Assembly (NCBI RefSeq): GCF_008634025.1
Contig: NZ_PDCM01000001.1
Location: forward strand, 1,416,001 to 1,480,000
Direction: 5' to 3'
Length of the DNA: 64,000 nt
From: Streptomyces albofaciens JCM 4342
GTDB lineage: Bacteria > Actinomycetota > Actinomycetes > Streptomycetales > Streptomycetaceae
Part shown: positions 34,180-43,900 of the stretch, in pieces
How the letters are laid out: every line of letters starts with the position of its first letter
Position numbering within the stretch: position 1 is the first letter of the stretch
Made by a program: the position numbers and the translations under genes
The notes under the pieces: generated by a model
The model's input: only the letters and a program-made list of their open reading frames with translations
Database searches by the model: none
Told to the model about the DNA's origin: nothing

Positions 34180-34219
34180 GTTCTCGCGGCAGACCAGCGA
34201 CGCGAGGAGGGCCCGCACC

Positions 34220-35365
<1,146 letters not shown>

Positions 35366-35389
35366 GAGGGGCTGCCCTACGGGCGGGCG

Positions 35390-35445
35390 TGCCGGAGCGG
35401 GGCGGATGCGTCGGAGCGGGGGCGGATGCGATGGAGCGGGCGGGG
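35390..35445 (+). repeat. Short G-rich tandem repeat after the flavin gene
   Basis: Three imperfect units of GGAGCGGGGGCGGATGCG lie between the convergent flavin and c-di-GMP genes. No function is evident. Confidence 0.65.
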
Positions 35446-35479
35446 GAGCGCGCCGGTCCGCCCGCCCCCGCGAACACCG

Positions 35480-37516
35480 TTACGCGCCGGGCCGCGCCGC
35501 CCCCAGCAGATCGCACACCCGGTCCGGGGGCACCGGGCGGGAGTACAGCCACCCCTGCCCGGTGTCGCAGCCGATACGGCGCAACCGTTCCGCCTGCTCG
35601 GCGCTCTCCACGCACTCCGCGGTGACCGTCAGGCCCAGCCGGTGCGCCAGCGACACCAGGGCCTCGACGATCGTCTCGTCCGCCGGGTTCGGGTGCTCCT
35701 GCGAGCGGAAGCCGCGGACGAAGGAGCCGTCCAGCTTCAGGACGGAGACCGGCAGCCGGCTGAGGTAGGCGAGGTTCGAGTACCCGGTCCCGAAGTCGTC
35801 GATGGCGATCCGCACGCCCATCTCGCTGAGCGCCTGGAGCGCCTGGAGCGGGCGCCCGGCCGAGCCCATCACGGCCGACTCGGTCAGCTCCAGCTGGAGC
35901 AGGGCCGGCGGCAGCCCGGTCTCGGCGAGGATCCCCGCCACGTCCGCGACCAGGTCGGAGTCCCACATCTGCCGTACGGCGACGTTCACGCTGACGAACA
36001 GCGGTTCGGCGCCGGGGCGGGCCAGCTGCCAAGCGCGGGCCTGGCGGCAGGCGCGGGCCAGCACCCAGCGGCCCAGCTCGACGATCGAGCCGTTCTCCTC
36101 CGCCAATCCGATGAACCGATTCGGCGACAGTGTGCCGAACTGCGGGTGCCGCCAGCGCACCAGCGCCTCGACGCCCTTCGCGCGCCCGTCGCCGAGCCCG
36201 ACCAATGGCTGGTACTCCAGCGTGAACTCGCCGCGGTCCACCGCCGGGCGCAGCGTGCTGGACAGGGCCTGGCGCGTCATCCGGTGGGCGTTGCGCTCGG
36301 GGTCGAAGAGCGTCCAGCGGGCCTTGCCGTCCTCCTTCGCCCAGTAGAGCGTGGTGTCCGCGGCCTGCATCAGGCCGGTGGCGGTGGTGCCGGTCGCCGC
36401 GCGCTCCACGACGCCGATGCTCGCGGAGACCGACAGCCGCTGCCCGGCCAGGTCGAACGGCCGCTGCAGCGCGTCCAGCACCCGCTGGGCCAGCTCGGCG
36501 AGCTGCTCGGTGCCGGCCGAGTCCTCCACCAGGAGCGCGAACTCGTCACCGCCGAGCCGCGCCACCAGGTGCCCGCCGTGCCCGCCGCGCACCGCGCCGC
36601 GCCCGTCCGGGTTCTCGGCGCAGTGCGTCAGGCGCTGGGCCACCGCGCTCAGCAGCCGGTCGCCGACCCGGTGGCCGAGGGTGTCGTTGACGGCCTTGAA
36701 GCCGTCCAGGTCGAGGTAGCACAGGCCGACCCGGCCCGTACCGTGCTGTTCGAAGGCGGCCGACTCCAGCGCGCCCGCCAGCCGCTCGAAGAACAGCGCG
36801 CGGTTGGGCAACCGGGTCACCGGGTCGTGCATCTGGAGGTGGCGCAGCCGGGCCAGCAGGTCGTGCCGGTCGCTGATGTCCGCCACGGACAGCAGGACGC
36901 AGTCCTCGTCCGGCAGCGGTTCGACCGTCACCTCGGCCCACAGGAACTGCCCGTCGGGATGTTTCAGGCGCCGTGTGCAGCGCAGCCGGTCGCTGTGCCC
37001 GCGCAGCACCTCCCGGTAGGCGGCCCAGATCCGCGGGTCGGTGCCCAGTTCGGTCAGGTCTGCGGCGGTCGCCGCGACCAGGTCGTCCGGTGCCGCGCCG
37101 ACCAGTTCGCCGAAGGCGGGGTTGGCCGCGAGGACCAGGCCGTCGCGGTTCAGTACGGCCAGCGGGACGTGGGCGGCCTGGAAGGCGGCGCGGTAGTCGC
37201 GCAGCGAGGCCGCGGAGCCGTCGCCGGCGTCCGGCTCGCCGCGTCCGCGCGCGGCCCGCTCGCCGTGCGGACCGGGCCGCCCGCCGGGCCTGGCGGGGCC
37301 GTCGGCCGTGTCGGCGCCGACGGTATGTGCGGGGCCGGACGCGTCGTCCTGGCCCGCGGCCGGTTCATTGGTCGGTTCATTACGCTCCGTCACCGCGGAG
37401 AGCGTCGTTCCGGGCGCGCGGCCCGTGCCGCCGGGGTATCCGCTCACTGCTCGCTCCCGCATGGCGCTTGTCTCGTGATGGAGGGGGGAATCCGCGCTGG
37501 AAAGTGTGGCGATCAT
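35480..37516 (-). CDS. PAS-GGDEF-EAL c-di-GMP enzyme
   Basis: 678 residues if started at ATG 37516; ATG 37462 is a possible alternative, neither with a strong ribosome site. A disordered Gly/Arg/Ala-rich leader (to about 100) is followed by a PAS domain (PLAVLNRDGLVLAANPAFGELVG), a GGDEF domain with intact RLGGDEFALL, and an EAL domain with VEALVRW, LELTES, DDFGTGYSNL and KLDGSFV. Both active sites look complete, so it could make and degrade c-di-GMP. No membrane segment is seen. In Streptomyces c-di-GMP delays development through BldD. Confidence 0.92.
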   Translation of the reverse strand: MIATLSSADSPLHHETSAMRERAVSGYPGGTGRAPGTTLSAVTERNEPTNEPAAGQDDASGPAHTVGADTADGPARPGGRPGPHGERAARGRGEPDAGDGSAASLRDYRAAFQAAHVPLAVLNRDGLVLAANPAFGELVGAAPDDLVAATAADLTELGTDPRIWAAYREVLRGHSDRLRCTRRLKHPDGQFLWAEVTVEPLPDEDCVLLSVADISDRHDLLARLRHLQMHDPVTRLPNRALFFERLAGALESAAFEQHGTGRVGLCYLDLDGFKAVNDTLGHRVGDRLLSAVAQRLTHCAENPDGRGAVRGGHGGHLVARLGGDEFALLVEDSAGTEQLAELAQRVLDALQRPFDLAGQRLSVSASIGVVERAATGTTATGLMQAADTTLYWAKEDGKARWTLFDPERNAHRMTRQALSSTLRPAVDRGEFTLEYQPLVGLGDGRAKGVEALVRWRHPQFGTLSPNRFIGLAEENGSIVELGRWVLARACRQARAWQLARPGAEPLFVSVNVAVRQMWDSDLVADVAGILAETGLPPALLQLELTESAVMGSAGRPLQALQALSEMGVRIAIDDFGTGYSNLAYLSRLPVSVLKLDGSFVRGFRSQEHPNPADETIVEALVSLAHRLGLTVTAECVESAEQAERLRRIGCDTGQGWLYSRPVPPDRVCDLLGAARPGA

Positions 37517-37754
37517 AGAGGCTGGCGCAAGGGCCTATCCAGCGACGTAACCGTGATCATCGGCACCCATGGCGGAACTTTGGCCATTTCCTTCCGGCTG
37601 TGTTCATGCGTATCCGGTCAACGATCGATAGTGACTTTCCGTTACGGGGCGGGGAGTTGAGCCGGTCACTCGTCTGGGGCCCCGGAACAGGACGGATAAC
37701 GGCGAATCGCCACAAAGTGGTGAAGGTGCCCCGAATCCGTACTGGGAGGTCGAT

Positions 37755-39005
37755 GTGCCGCGCGCCCAGCAACCTCCGGAGGTCGACCGCCACGTACTGC
37801 GCCGGGTGGCCGCGGTGGCCACCTCTCTCAGCGCGGTCATAGCCACCTCCGTCATCACGGGCCCCGCCACCGCGTCCGAGGGGGCCTTGCCCTGCGCGCT
37901 GGCCCGTACCGACGCCCACCACTCCGAGGGGCTGGACACCTGGAACCGGGCCTATCCCCGGCCCGTGCGCACCCTCGACGCCGTCATGGTCTTCCTGTCC
38001 TTCCCGGACTCCGAACCGGTCGCCGACCCCGGCGAGCTGGCCGCCGACTACTTCCCCTCCACCTCCCGCTTCTTCGAGCGCGCCTCGTACGGCCGCTTCG
38101 CGCTGCGCCCCGACATCCAGCGCCGCTGGGTGCGGATGCCGCAGATCTCCGGCTCGTACGGCATACGACGGGACTGGGACGCCGACCGCCGCGGCGCCTA
38201 CCTGCGCGACGCCGTCGCCGCCGCCGACGGCACGGTGGACTTCAGCCGTTACGACGTGGTCTACCTCGTCGCCGACCCGGACGCGCCGGGCGTCGACTCC
38301 GACGCCACCAAGGTCGTCAACCTCGACCGGCCGCTGCACGCCGACGACGCGGACCTGAGCCGGTTCGTCACCGTCTTCGAGCAGAGCCCGCCGGACCGCA
38401 ACGTGCTCGCCCACGAGACCGGCCACGTCTTCGACCTGCCGGACCTCTACCACCGGCCCCGGGACGGCAAGGGCGACTGGGACACGTACGTCGGCGACTG
38501 GGATCTCATGGGCAGCCAGTTCGGGCTGGCCCCCGACCCCTTCGGCTGGCACAAGTGGAAGCTCGGCTGGCTGCGCGGCCGCCAGGTGACGTGCGTCTCC
38601 CTGACCAGGGAGCGGCGCGACGCCGTCCACGCGCTGCGGCCCCTGTCGGCTCCCATGGAGCCGGGCGACGAGCGGCGGTCGCGGCTGCTGGTGGTGCGCA
38701 CCGGGCCGCGCAGCGCGCTGGCCGTCGAGGCGCGCGGCGCGGTGGGCAACGACCGCGACGTGTGCGCCGAGGGCGTGCTGGTCTACCGCGTACGCAGCGA
38801 GGCCGCGTCCGGGAGCGGTCCGGTGGAGGTCCTGGACGGCCACCCCGGTACCGAGGCGTGTTGGGGGACTTCCGTCTACCCGCAGCTCGCTGATGCGCCG
38901 CTCGGCGAGGGGGAGAGCCTGGAGGTCGCGGAGGACGGGGTGCGGGTACAGGTGTACGGGCGGTCGTCCGCGGGGGACTGGACGGTCAAGGTCGGGCGGA
39001 GCTGA
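37755..39005 (+). CDS. Secreted M6-type zinc metalloprotease
   Basis: 416 residues from GTG 37755 with GGGAGG upstream. A signal peptide (VAAVATSLSAVIATSVITGPATAS) leads into an M6-like catalytic domain: YFPSTSRFFERASYGRF, the zinc site HETGH (220-224) followed by FDLPDLY, and WDLMGSQFG as the Met-turn region. The C-terminal 130 residues are beta-rich (LLVVRTGPRSALAVEARG, VLVYRVRSE). Expected to be extracellular. The gene is divergent from the c-di-GMP gene, with 238 bases between that show no clear operator. Confidence 0.87.
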   Translation: MPRAQQPPEVDRHVLRRVAAVATSLSAVIATSVITGPATASEGALPCALARTDAHHSEGLDTWNRAYPRPVRTLDAVMVFLSFPDSEPVADPGELAADYFPSTSRFFERASYGRFALRPDIQRRWVRMPQISGSYGIRRDWDADRRGAYLRDAVAAADGTVDFSRYDVVYLVADPDAPGVDSDATKVVNLDRPLHADDADLSRFVTVFEQSPPDRNVLAHETGHVFDLPDLYHRPRDGKGDWDTYVGDWDLMGSQFGLAPDPFGWHKWKLGWLRGRQVTCVSLTRERRDAVHALRPLSAPMEPGDERRSRLLVVRTGPRSALAVEARGAVGNDRDVCAEGVLVYRVRSEAASGSGPVEVLDGHPGTEACWGTSVYPQLADAPLGEGESLEVAEDGVRVQVYGRSSAGDWTVKVGRS

Positions 39006-39054
39006 GGCCGTGGCCCGCGAGCGCAGGCCCGCGAGCGCGGGCCCGCGAGCGCAC

Positions 39055-39088
39055 GAAGAAGGCCCCCACCGAGGTGGGGGCCTTCTTC
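39055..39088. terminator. Bidirectional terminator between protease gene and tRNA-Lys copy 3
   Basis: GAAGAAGGCCCCCACC (39055-39070) pairs perfectly with 39073-39088. AGAA and TTCT on the two sides give short U-tracts in both directions. Confidence 0.9.
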
Positions 39089-39094
39089 TGTCGG

Positions 39095-39168
39095 TGCGCC
39101 GCCAGGGACTCGAACCCCGGACCCGCTGATTAAGAGTCAGCTGCTCTAACCAACTGAGCTAGCGGCGC
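39095..39168 (-). tRNA. tRNA-Lys (CTT), copy 3
   Basis: 74 bases, identical to the copies at 17114 and 24575, anticodon CTT. This copy has a recognisable promoter just upstream on the minus strand. Confidence 0.97.
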
Positions 39169-39183
39169 CTGCTGACGTGGAAA

Positions 39184-39211
39184 ACATTAGCATCCTGATC
39201 GGGTCGCGCAA
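39184..39211 (-). promoter_or_regulatory. Promoter of tRNA-Lys copy 3
   Basis: On the minus strand TTGCGC (39206-39211) and TAATGT (39184-39189) are 16 bases apart, and the -10 element ends 15 bases before the mature tRNA. Confidence 0.6.
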
Positions 39212-39309
39212 AAATCGATTCAGCGGGGCCGGTGCCGTACGGGCGTGAGCGGGGTGCGGCGGGCCCTCCGGGGCGGTGCCGAGGGGCGCCACGGTGGTGG
39301 TGGCGCTGG

Positions 39310-40068
39310 TCACAGGGCCGGCGCGGAGCTGCCGGGCGTGTCGGCCGCGGGTTCGGTTCCGCCGGTGTGGACGCGGCGGGCAGCGCGTATGCAGGCCCAG
39401 AGCAGCGTGCCGGGGCCGGGGAGCCACGGATGGCGTACGTCGGGGGCGACCAGCCAGCGGGAGGTGGCGTCCGGGGGGAGGGGGTGTGGGGGATCGGCCT
39501 CCGGGGGGTCGGCCGCCAGATCATCGGTCTCCGGGTGATCGGCTCCCAGGTGACCGGTCTCCGGGGCGGCGGTGCCGGTGGGAGTGCCGGAGAGGGCGCC
39601 GGAGAGGGTGTCGGGGGAGTCGTACGGCGGGTCGGGCCGCTGGGGGCGGTACGGGAAGAGGGGCGGGACGGTCACCGCGTCGCCGGCGCCGTGGCAGAGC
39701 AGCGGCGGTACGGAGCCGGACCACTCCTCCCAGCCGAGCAGGGCGGGCAGCCGCCGGGCCGTACCGGGCTCGGCGAACAGCAGGATGCGGCCGCGGTGGG
39801 TGGCGACGGGCCCGGACCCGGGCCCCGCGGTCCATAACCGGTCCACCAGGTCGCGGCCGAAGAGCGCGGGCGCGTTGATCACGTCGAAGACGGTGCCGCA
39901 CGGGAGCGTGCTCGGCGCGTCCGGGCAGGCCGCCCAGCGGGCGTGCACGCTCTCCGGGCACGGGTCGGCGGAGGCGAGCCAGTCGGCGCCGGCGAGGGTG
40001 ACGTACGACGCGGCGTGGAACGTGGCGGAGGCGGGACGGCGGGGGTGCTCGAAGGGCCAGTCGCTCAT
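39310..40068 (-). CDS. Bifunctional primase/polymerase (PrimPol)-like small protein
   Basis: 252 residues from ATG 40068. The segments HAASYVTLAGADWLASADPCPESVHARW, LPCGTVFDVINAPALFGRDLVDRLW and GPVATHRGRILLFAEPGTARRLPALLGWEEWS match a short actinobacterial group annotated with the PrimPol N-terminal domain. The catalytic acidic residues of true primases are not obvious, and there is no helicase partner, so polymerase activity is uncertain. A Pro/Asp/Glu-rich insert with GADHPETDDLAADPPEADP repeats lies before the last domain part. Confidence 0.6.
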   Translation of the reverse strand: MSDWPFEHPRRPASATFHAASYVTLAGADWLASADPCPESVHARWAACPDAPSTLPCGTVFDVINAPALFGRDLVDRLWTAGPGSGPVATHRGRILLFAEPGTARRLPALLGWEEWSGSVPPLLCHGAGDAVTVPPLFPYRPQRPDPPYDSPDTLSGALSGTPTGTAAPETGHLGADHPETDDLAADPPEADPPHPLPPDATSRWLVAPDVRHPWLPGPGTLLWACIRAARRVHTGGTEPAADTPGSSAPAL

Positions 40069-40488
40069 GGGCCCAGGTCTACCGGTAGGCGGTGTTCCGT
40101 TTCTGCGGAATGGCTGAAATCGGGACAGGACGGGGCGGTGTGGGGTATGTTTCCGCGCCTGCATATGCCAGTGGCCCATGATCAATAGGGGCGATCATGG
40201 GCCGGGCAGGTCCGGGGGTGTGTTGATGGGGTATCGGCGTTCGGGGCGGTGTGGGCGTCCGGGTCGGTATGGGAGCCCGGGGCGGTATCGCGTCCGGGGC
40301 GGTACCGGCTTCCGGGCCCTTCCGGGTCACTACCGGTTTCCGACCGATCGGGTACAGGCTCCCGATCGGATACCAGCTCCCGGTCGGATACCAGCTCCCG
40401 GTCGAGTACCGGTGCTCGGAGTCGGCCGGGTGCCGGCTCTCGGTTCCGGCCGGGTGCCGGCTCCCCGGTTCCGGCCGGTTGCCGGTTC
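40069..40488. repeat. Non-coding region with degenerate tandem repeats
   Basis: 420 bases between two minus-strand genes. From about 40240 to 40490 it is built of imperfect units of 17-20 bases, such as CGGATACCAGCTCCCGGT (twice in a row near 40375-40405) and CGGCCGGGTGCCGGCTC. ORFs through it are low-complexity shadows. The part next to 40068 must hold the promoter of the PrimPol-like gene. Confidence 0.75.
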
Positions 40489-40875
40489 TCAGTCCGTCGG
40501 GTCGAGGCGGTTGCCGCCGCTGCTGCGCAGCAGGCCGCGGCCGAACTCGACCATCTTCGCGGCGTAGTCCTCGGTCCAGTCGGCGCGCTCCGCGATCACG
40601 GCGAGCGGCAGCCGGTCGAAGCGCTTGGGGTCGGCGAGCTGGGCCGCCGCCATCGCCTGGAACTCCGTGGCCCGGTCCGCCGCCGCGCGGAAGGCGAGCG
40701 TCAGCTCCGTGGCGCGGGCGAGCAGTTCCTTGGGGTCCTCGATGGACTCCAGGTCGAAGAAGTGCTCGGGGTCGGACGTGGCCTCCGGAGGCTCGAAGAG
40801 CAGCGGAGCCGGTTTCAGGCGCCGGGGCGCCGAGGCCGTCCCGCGCGGGTCGGGAGCCGGTTGCGGCTCGGACAT
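40489..40875 (-). CDS. Conserved hypothetical protein, helical
   Basis: 128 residues from ATG 40875, with AGGAGG ten bases upstream; the track start at 40926 lacks one. A Pro-rich start is followed by helices ESIEDPKELLARATELTLAFRAA and AERADWTEDYAAKMVEFGRGLLRS. There is no signal peptide, membrane segment or cysteine. I do not recognise a function; the even helical pattern and highly constrained codon use make it a real gene. Confidence 0.7.
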   Translation of the reverse strand: MSEPQPAPDPRGTASAPRRLKPAPLLFEPPEATSDPEHFFDLESIEDPKELLARATELTLAFRAAADRATEFQAMAAAQLADPKRFDRLPLAVIAERADWTEDYAAKMVEFGRGLLRSSGGNRLDPTD

Positions 40876-41255
40876 GTACGTACCTCCTGGATCGTGTGCC
40901 GCGTTCCATTGTCCCGCGCCGCGCAAGTGCGCCCGGGGACGCGCCCGTCCGGCCGGGCACGGCGCATCACCCGACGCGCGCCTGACGATGCGCCTTGCAC
41001 CGCCACCGTACGACCGTACGCCGCGCGCGAGGGCGAAAGTGCGCCGTGCTGGGCAGCGAGCGCTGCCGGGTCGGCTGGTTCCGGCGACGACGGCAGCCTT
41101 TCCGGACCGAGCCGCTCGGGTTCGTCGGAAACGGCGGCCGGCCTTCGCCCACGCTGCGTTCAGGCTCCGTGCCGGAGTCCGTCACGGATGCCAAAACACG
41201 TTGGTGGGCCGCCGTCGAGCTGCGACGATGCGGGTGTTCCCTATGGAGAGGGCCT
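40876..41255. other. Divergent intergenic region
   Basis: 380 bases between divergent genes, presumably with both promoters. GGCAGCG and CGCTGCC (about 41051-41067) form a small hairpin. Nothing else is recognised. Confidence 0.4.
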
Positions 41256-42365
41256 TTGTACGTTTTCGTTTGTGCGCGGTGCGATGCCGAACTGACCGTT
41301 CCCTTGTCCCAGGTGTCCCTTCCGGCCCATGCCCGTCAGAAGTACGGGAACGGGATCCAGCTCCCGGTGCTCATGGAGCCGGGGACGTTCGCCGTGGACC
41401 CGGAACCCTGGGGAGGGCCGTGGCGCATGTGGGACGAGATCGAGCCGGGCGAGGCGGCGGCGCGCGGCATCTACGCGCCGGTCCACGGCCTGTCCGACGG
41501 CACGCCCGGGGCGATCGTCACCGCGCCCGGTGATATCCGCGGGACCCGCATCGTCCCCGAGAAGCGCAGCGGTGCCTGCTGTGGCCTCGACGGAGCCGAC
41601 GGGCCCAACATGGCCTGCGAAGCATGCGACCTGTCCGTGGCGACCAGGGTCGACGACTGCTCGCTCTGGCAGGCGGTACTGCTCAGTCCGGACGCCGTGC
41701 GCCGCGTACTCGTCGACGGTGCCCAGGCCGCGCCGTTCTCCTGGATGGTGCTCGCAGAGCGGGGGGAGGGCACGCCTCCGTTCGAGCCGATTGCCACATG
41801 GGGAGGACGGCTCGGGCAGAGCCACTTCTGGTCGTGGAGTCCGCGTTGGGAGGCGGCGGCCGGCCAGGCGCTCGCCCACCTGCTGGTGGCCTCCGAAGGG
41901 CAGCCGGTGAAGGTCCCCGACGGTCTCACCGCGGACGTGTTCCAACGCGCCCTCGACACCCTGCTGCCCGCGGGCCCGCCGACGCGGCGCGCCGTCCTGG
42001 CCGGGCCGGGACAACCTCTCCCCGAGGCGGGCGTTGACATCCTCCTCGTACCGGTCCACCCCCAGACGGGCCGGACCTGGACCCCCGCCGGCCCGGCCAC
42101 ATCGGCGGCGTACCCGGTGCCCCTGCCGCTGGGGGTGTGGCTGTGGCTGGTCTCTCCCCAGCCCTACTCGCCGGTTCCCACGTCAGGCGGCCTGCCTCAA
42201 GACGTCCTCCGCGACGACCCGCTCCCGCCGCGCCCCCATTACCTGTTCCAGGCCGACCGGGGAACGTTCCAGCACACCTTGGTCCGGCTACCGGCCGTAC
42301 GCAGCCCGTGGATGCGCACGATCCTCGACAACGTCACGCGGGACGGATCCCGCGTTCTCGCCTAG
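41256..42365 (+). CDS. Conserved Streptomyces protein with N-terminal zinc ribbon
   Basis: 369 residues. The start is placed at TTG 41256 because GGAGAGG precedes it and the protein pattern begins there (LYVFVCARCDAELTVPL); the open frame upstream is Arg-rich noise. CARC at the start and CCGLDGADGPNMACEAC (about 105-121) give two cysteine pairs for zinc. The middle is polar with conserved Trp-rich segments (WSWSPRWEAAAGQALAHLL), the C-terminus Pro-rich. Members of this family are common in Streptomyces with no known role. No export signal. Confidence 0.72.
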   Translation: MYVFVCARCDAELTVPLSQVSLPAHARQKYGNGIQLPVLMEPGTFAVDPEPWGGPWRMWDEIEPGEAAARGIYAPVHGLSDGTPGAIVTAPGDIRGTRIVPEKRSGACCGLDGADGPNMACEACDLSVATRVDDCSLWQAVLLSPDAVRRVLVDGAQAAPFSWMVLAERGEGTPPFEPIATWGGRLGQSHFWSWSPRWEAAAGQALAHLLVASEGQPVKVPDGLTADVFQRALDTLLPAGPPTRRAVLAGPGQPLPEAGVDILLVPVHPQTGRTWTPAGPATSAAYPVPLPLGVWLWLVSPQPYSPVPTSGGLPQDVLRDDPLPPRPHYLFQADRGTFQHTLVRLPAVRSPWMRTILDNVTRDGSRVLA

Positions 42366-42460
42366 GCGGCGGCGCGTCGTCGGTCACGACGGGCATGCCG
42401 AGGGCTGCCGGCCGGGGCAACGTCCACCGGCCGGGCCAAGCGAGGGATACAACGCCCCGG

Positions 42461-43900
42461 TCACGGCCGCCACGCCACCCGATGCTCGTTCAGGTGCGCC
42501 AGCACCGCGTGGTTGGCCTCCCAGCCGTCCGGGAACTTGACCGTGACGCCCAGTTGGACCGGTTCCGCCGACGGGTGTTCGTCCAGCAGCTCCGCGACGC
42601 CCGCCCGGCAGACGACGATGCAGGCGTGCCGGTGCCGGGAGGCGAGGACGCACAGCCGGCCGGTCTCCAGGTGGAAGGCGGTCGCGTCGGGGCGGCCGGA
42701 GAGCGGGTGGAGGAAGACCGTGACGTCGAACTCCCGGCCCTGGAGGCGGTTGGCGGTGTCCACCGCCACGCCGTTGACGCCGAGTCCGGCCAGCGCGGTC
42801 CGCACCGCCGCCGCCTGGTCGCGGTGCGCCGTGCCGACCGCGATCCGGTCGGCGGTCAGCGGCGCGGGATCGGGGGAGCGCTCGCTGGTCGCCGCGCCGC
42901 CCCGGTCCAGCAGCCGCCGTACCACCTGCGCGATGGCGTGCACCGCCTCCGGGTCCGTGCGCGGGGTGTGCCGGGCGGGCAGTTCGAGCAGGCCCCAGCC
43001 GGACTCGGCGGCCTCGTCCAGGACCCGGTCCACGCCCGAGCCGTCCGAGGGCACCCCGAAGGCCAGCCGGCGGTCGCCGTGGTCCGTGCCGCTGCGGAAC
43101 GGCGTGTACGGGTAGAACGCGTCGGAGACCAGCCGCGCGGCGGAGGCGGGCAGCCGCCACGACACCGGCAGCCGGTGCTGCGGCAGGCCGGGGTTGTGCG
43201 CCAGCAGGGTCGTCACGGCGCTGGCCGACGGGTCGTAGGCCAGCCCGGCCCACTGGTCCGCGCCCACTACGCTGAACGGGTCCAGCTGCCCCGGATCGCC
43301 CACGAACAGCGCTCGTTCGAACAGCCCGCCCACGGCGAGCAGCGCGTCCGAGCGCATCTGGTACGCCTCGTCCACGATGGCGTGCTGCCACGGCTCGTCC
43401 ACCTTCGTGTACGCCCACTTGGCGGCCGTCGAGACGACGATGTCCAGCCCGGCCAAATCGGTGATCTTGGCGGACGTACGGACGGCGGGCAGCTCCGCGA
43501 GCGCCGGGTCGAACGCGCCCGGCTCACTGCTGTGCAGCCGTCCCACCGGCAGCTCCGGGTCCTTCTCGGCGATGCGCAGGACGAGGTCGTCCACCTGTGC
43601 GTTGGTCTGCGCGACGATCATCAACGGGCGTCCGGCCGCGGCCAGTTCGCGGGCCGCCCGCACCACCAGCGTGGACTTGCCCGCGCCGGGCGGCGAGTCC
43701 ACGACGACGCCGCGGTGCGAGCCGTGCAGCGTGCTGTGCACGACCGCGTCGGTGGCCTCGGCCGCCGCCGCGCCGGGGTCGAAGGCCGCGGCGCCGTCCG
43801 GCCGCCGGGCGGCGGGCACCTCGGGGGAGGCGGGCGCTTTGGAGGCGGAAGGGGCCTTGGGGGCGGAAGGGGTCTCGGAGGCGGAAGGGGCCTCGGTCAC
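42461..43900 (-). CDS. SF1 (Dna2/Upf1-like) DNA/RNA helicase of a nuclease-helicase operon
   Basis: 479 residues from GTG 43900, in a GTGA overlap with the upstream gene. After a repetitive APSAS leader the SF1 motifs are in order: Walker A SPPGAGKST (Lys75), Ia MIVAQTNAQVDDL, II HAIVDEAYQM, III VGDPGQLDPF, IV SWRLPASAARLV, V VDTANRLQGREFDVTVF and VI LCVLASRHRHACIVV. This is a full ATPase core of the Upf1/Dna2 type. Third gene of an operon with an unknown protein and a RecB-type Fe-S nuclease; together they resemble a split Dna2 or AddAB machine. Confidence 0.8.
   Translation of the reverse strand: MTEAPSASETPSAPKAPSASKAPASPEVPAARRPDGAAAFDPGAAAAEATDAVVHSTLHGSHRGVVVDSPPGAGKSTLVVRAARELAAAGRPLMIVAQTNAQVDDLVLRIAEKDPELPVGRLHSSEPGAFDPALAELPAVRTSAKITDLAGLDIVVSTAAKWAYTKVDEPWQHAIVDEAYQMRSDALLAVGGLFERALFVGDPGQLDPFSVVGADQWAGLAYDPSASAVTTLLAHNPGLPQHRLPVSWRLPASAARLVSDAFYPYTPFRSGTDHGDRRLAFGVPSDGSGVDRVLDEAAESGWGLLELPARHTPRTDPEAVHAIAQVVRRLLDRGGAATSERSPDPAPLTADRIAVGTAHRDQAAAVRTALAGLGVNGVAVDTANRLQGREFDVTVFLHPLSGRPDATAFHLETGRLCVLASRHRHACIVVCRAGVAELLDEHPSAEPVQLGVTVKFPDGWEANHAVLAHLNEHRVAWRP

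Noticed and set aside
40240..40490. CRISPR array
   Set aside because: The repeats are degenerate with no spacers of constant length.
40995..41255. Upstream extension of the zinc-ribbon protein
   Set aside because: The extension is Arg-rich with no pattern; TTG 41256 has a good ribosome site and begins the cysteine-ribbon segment.
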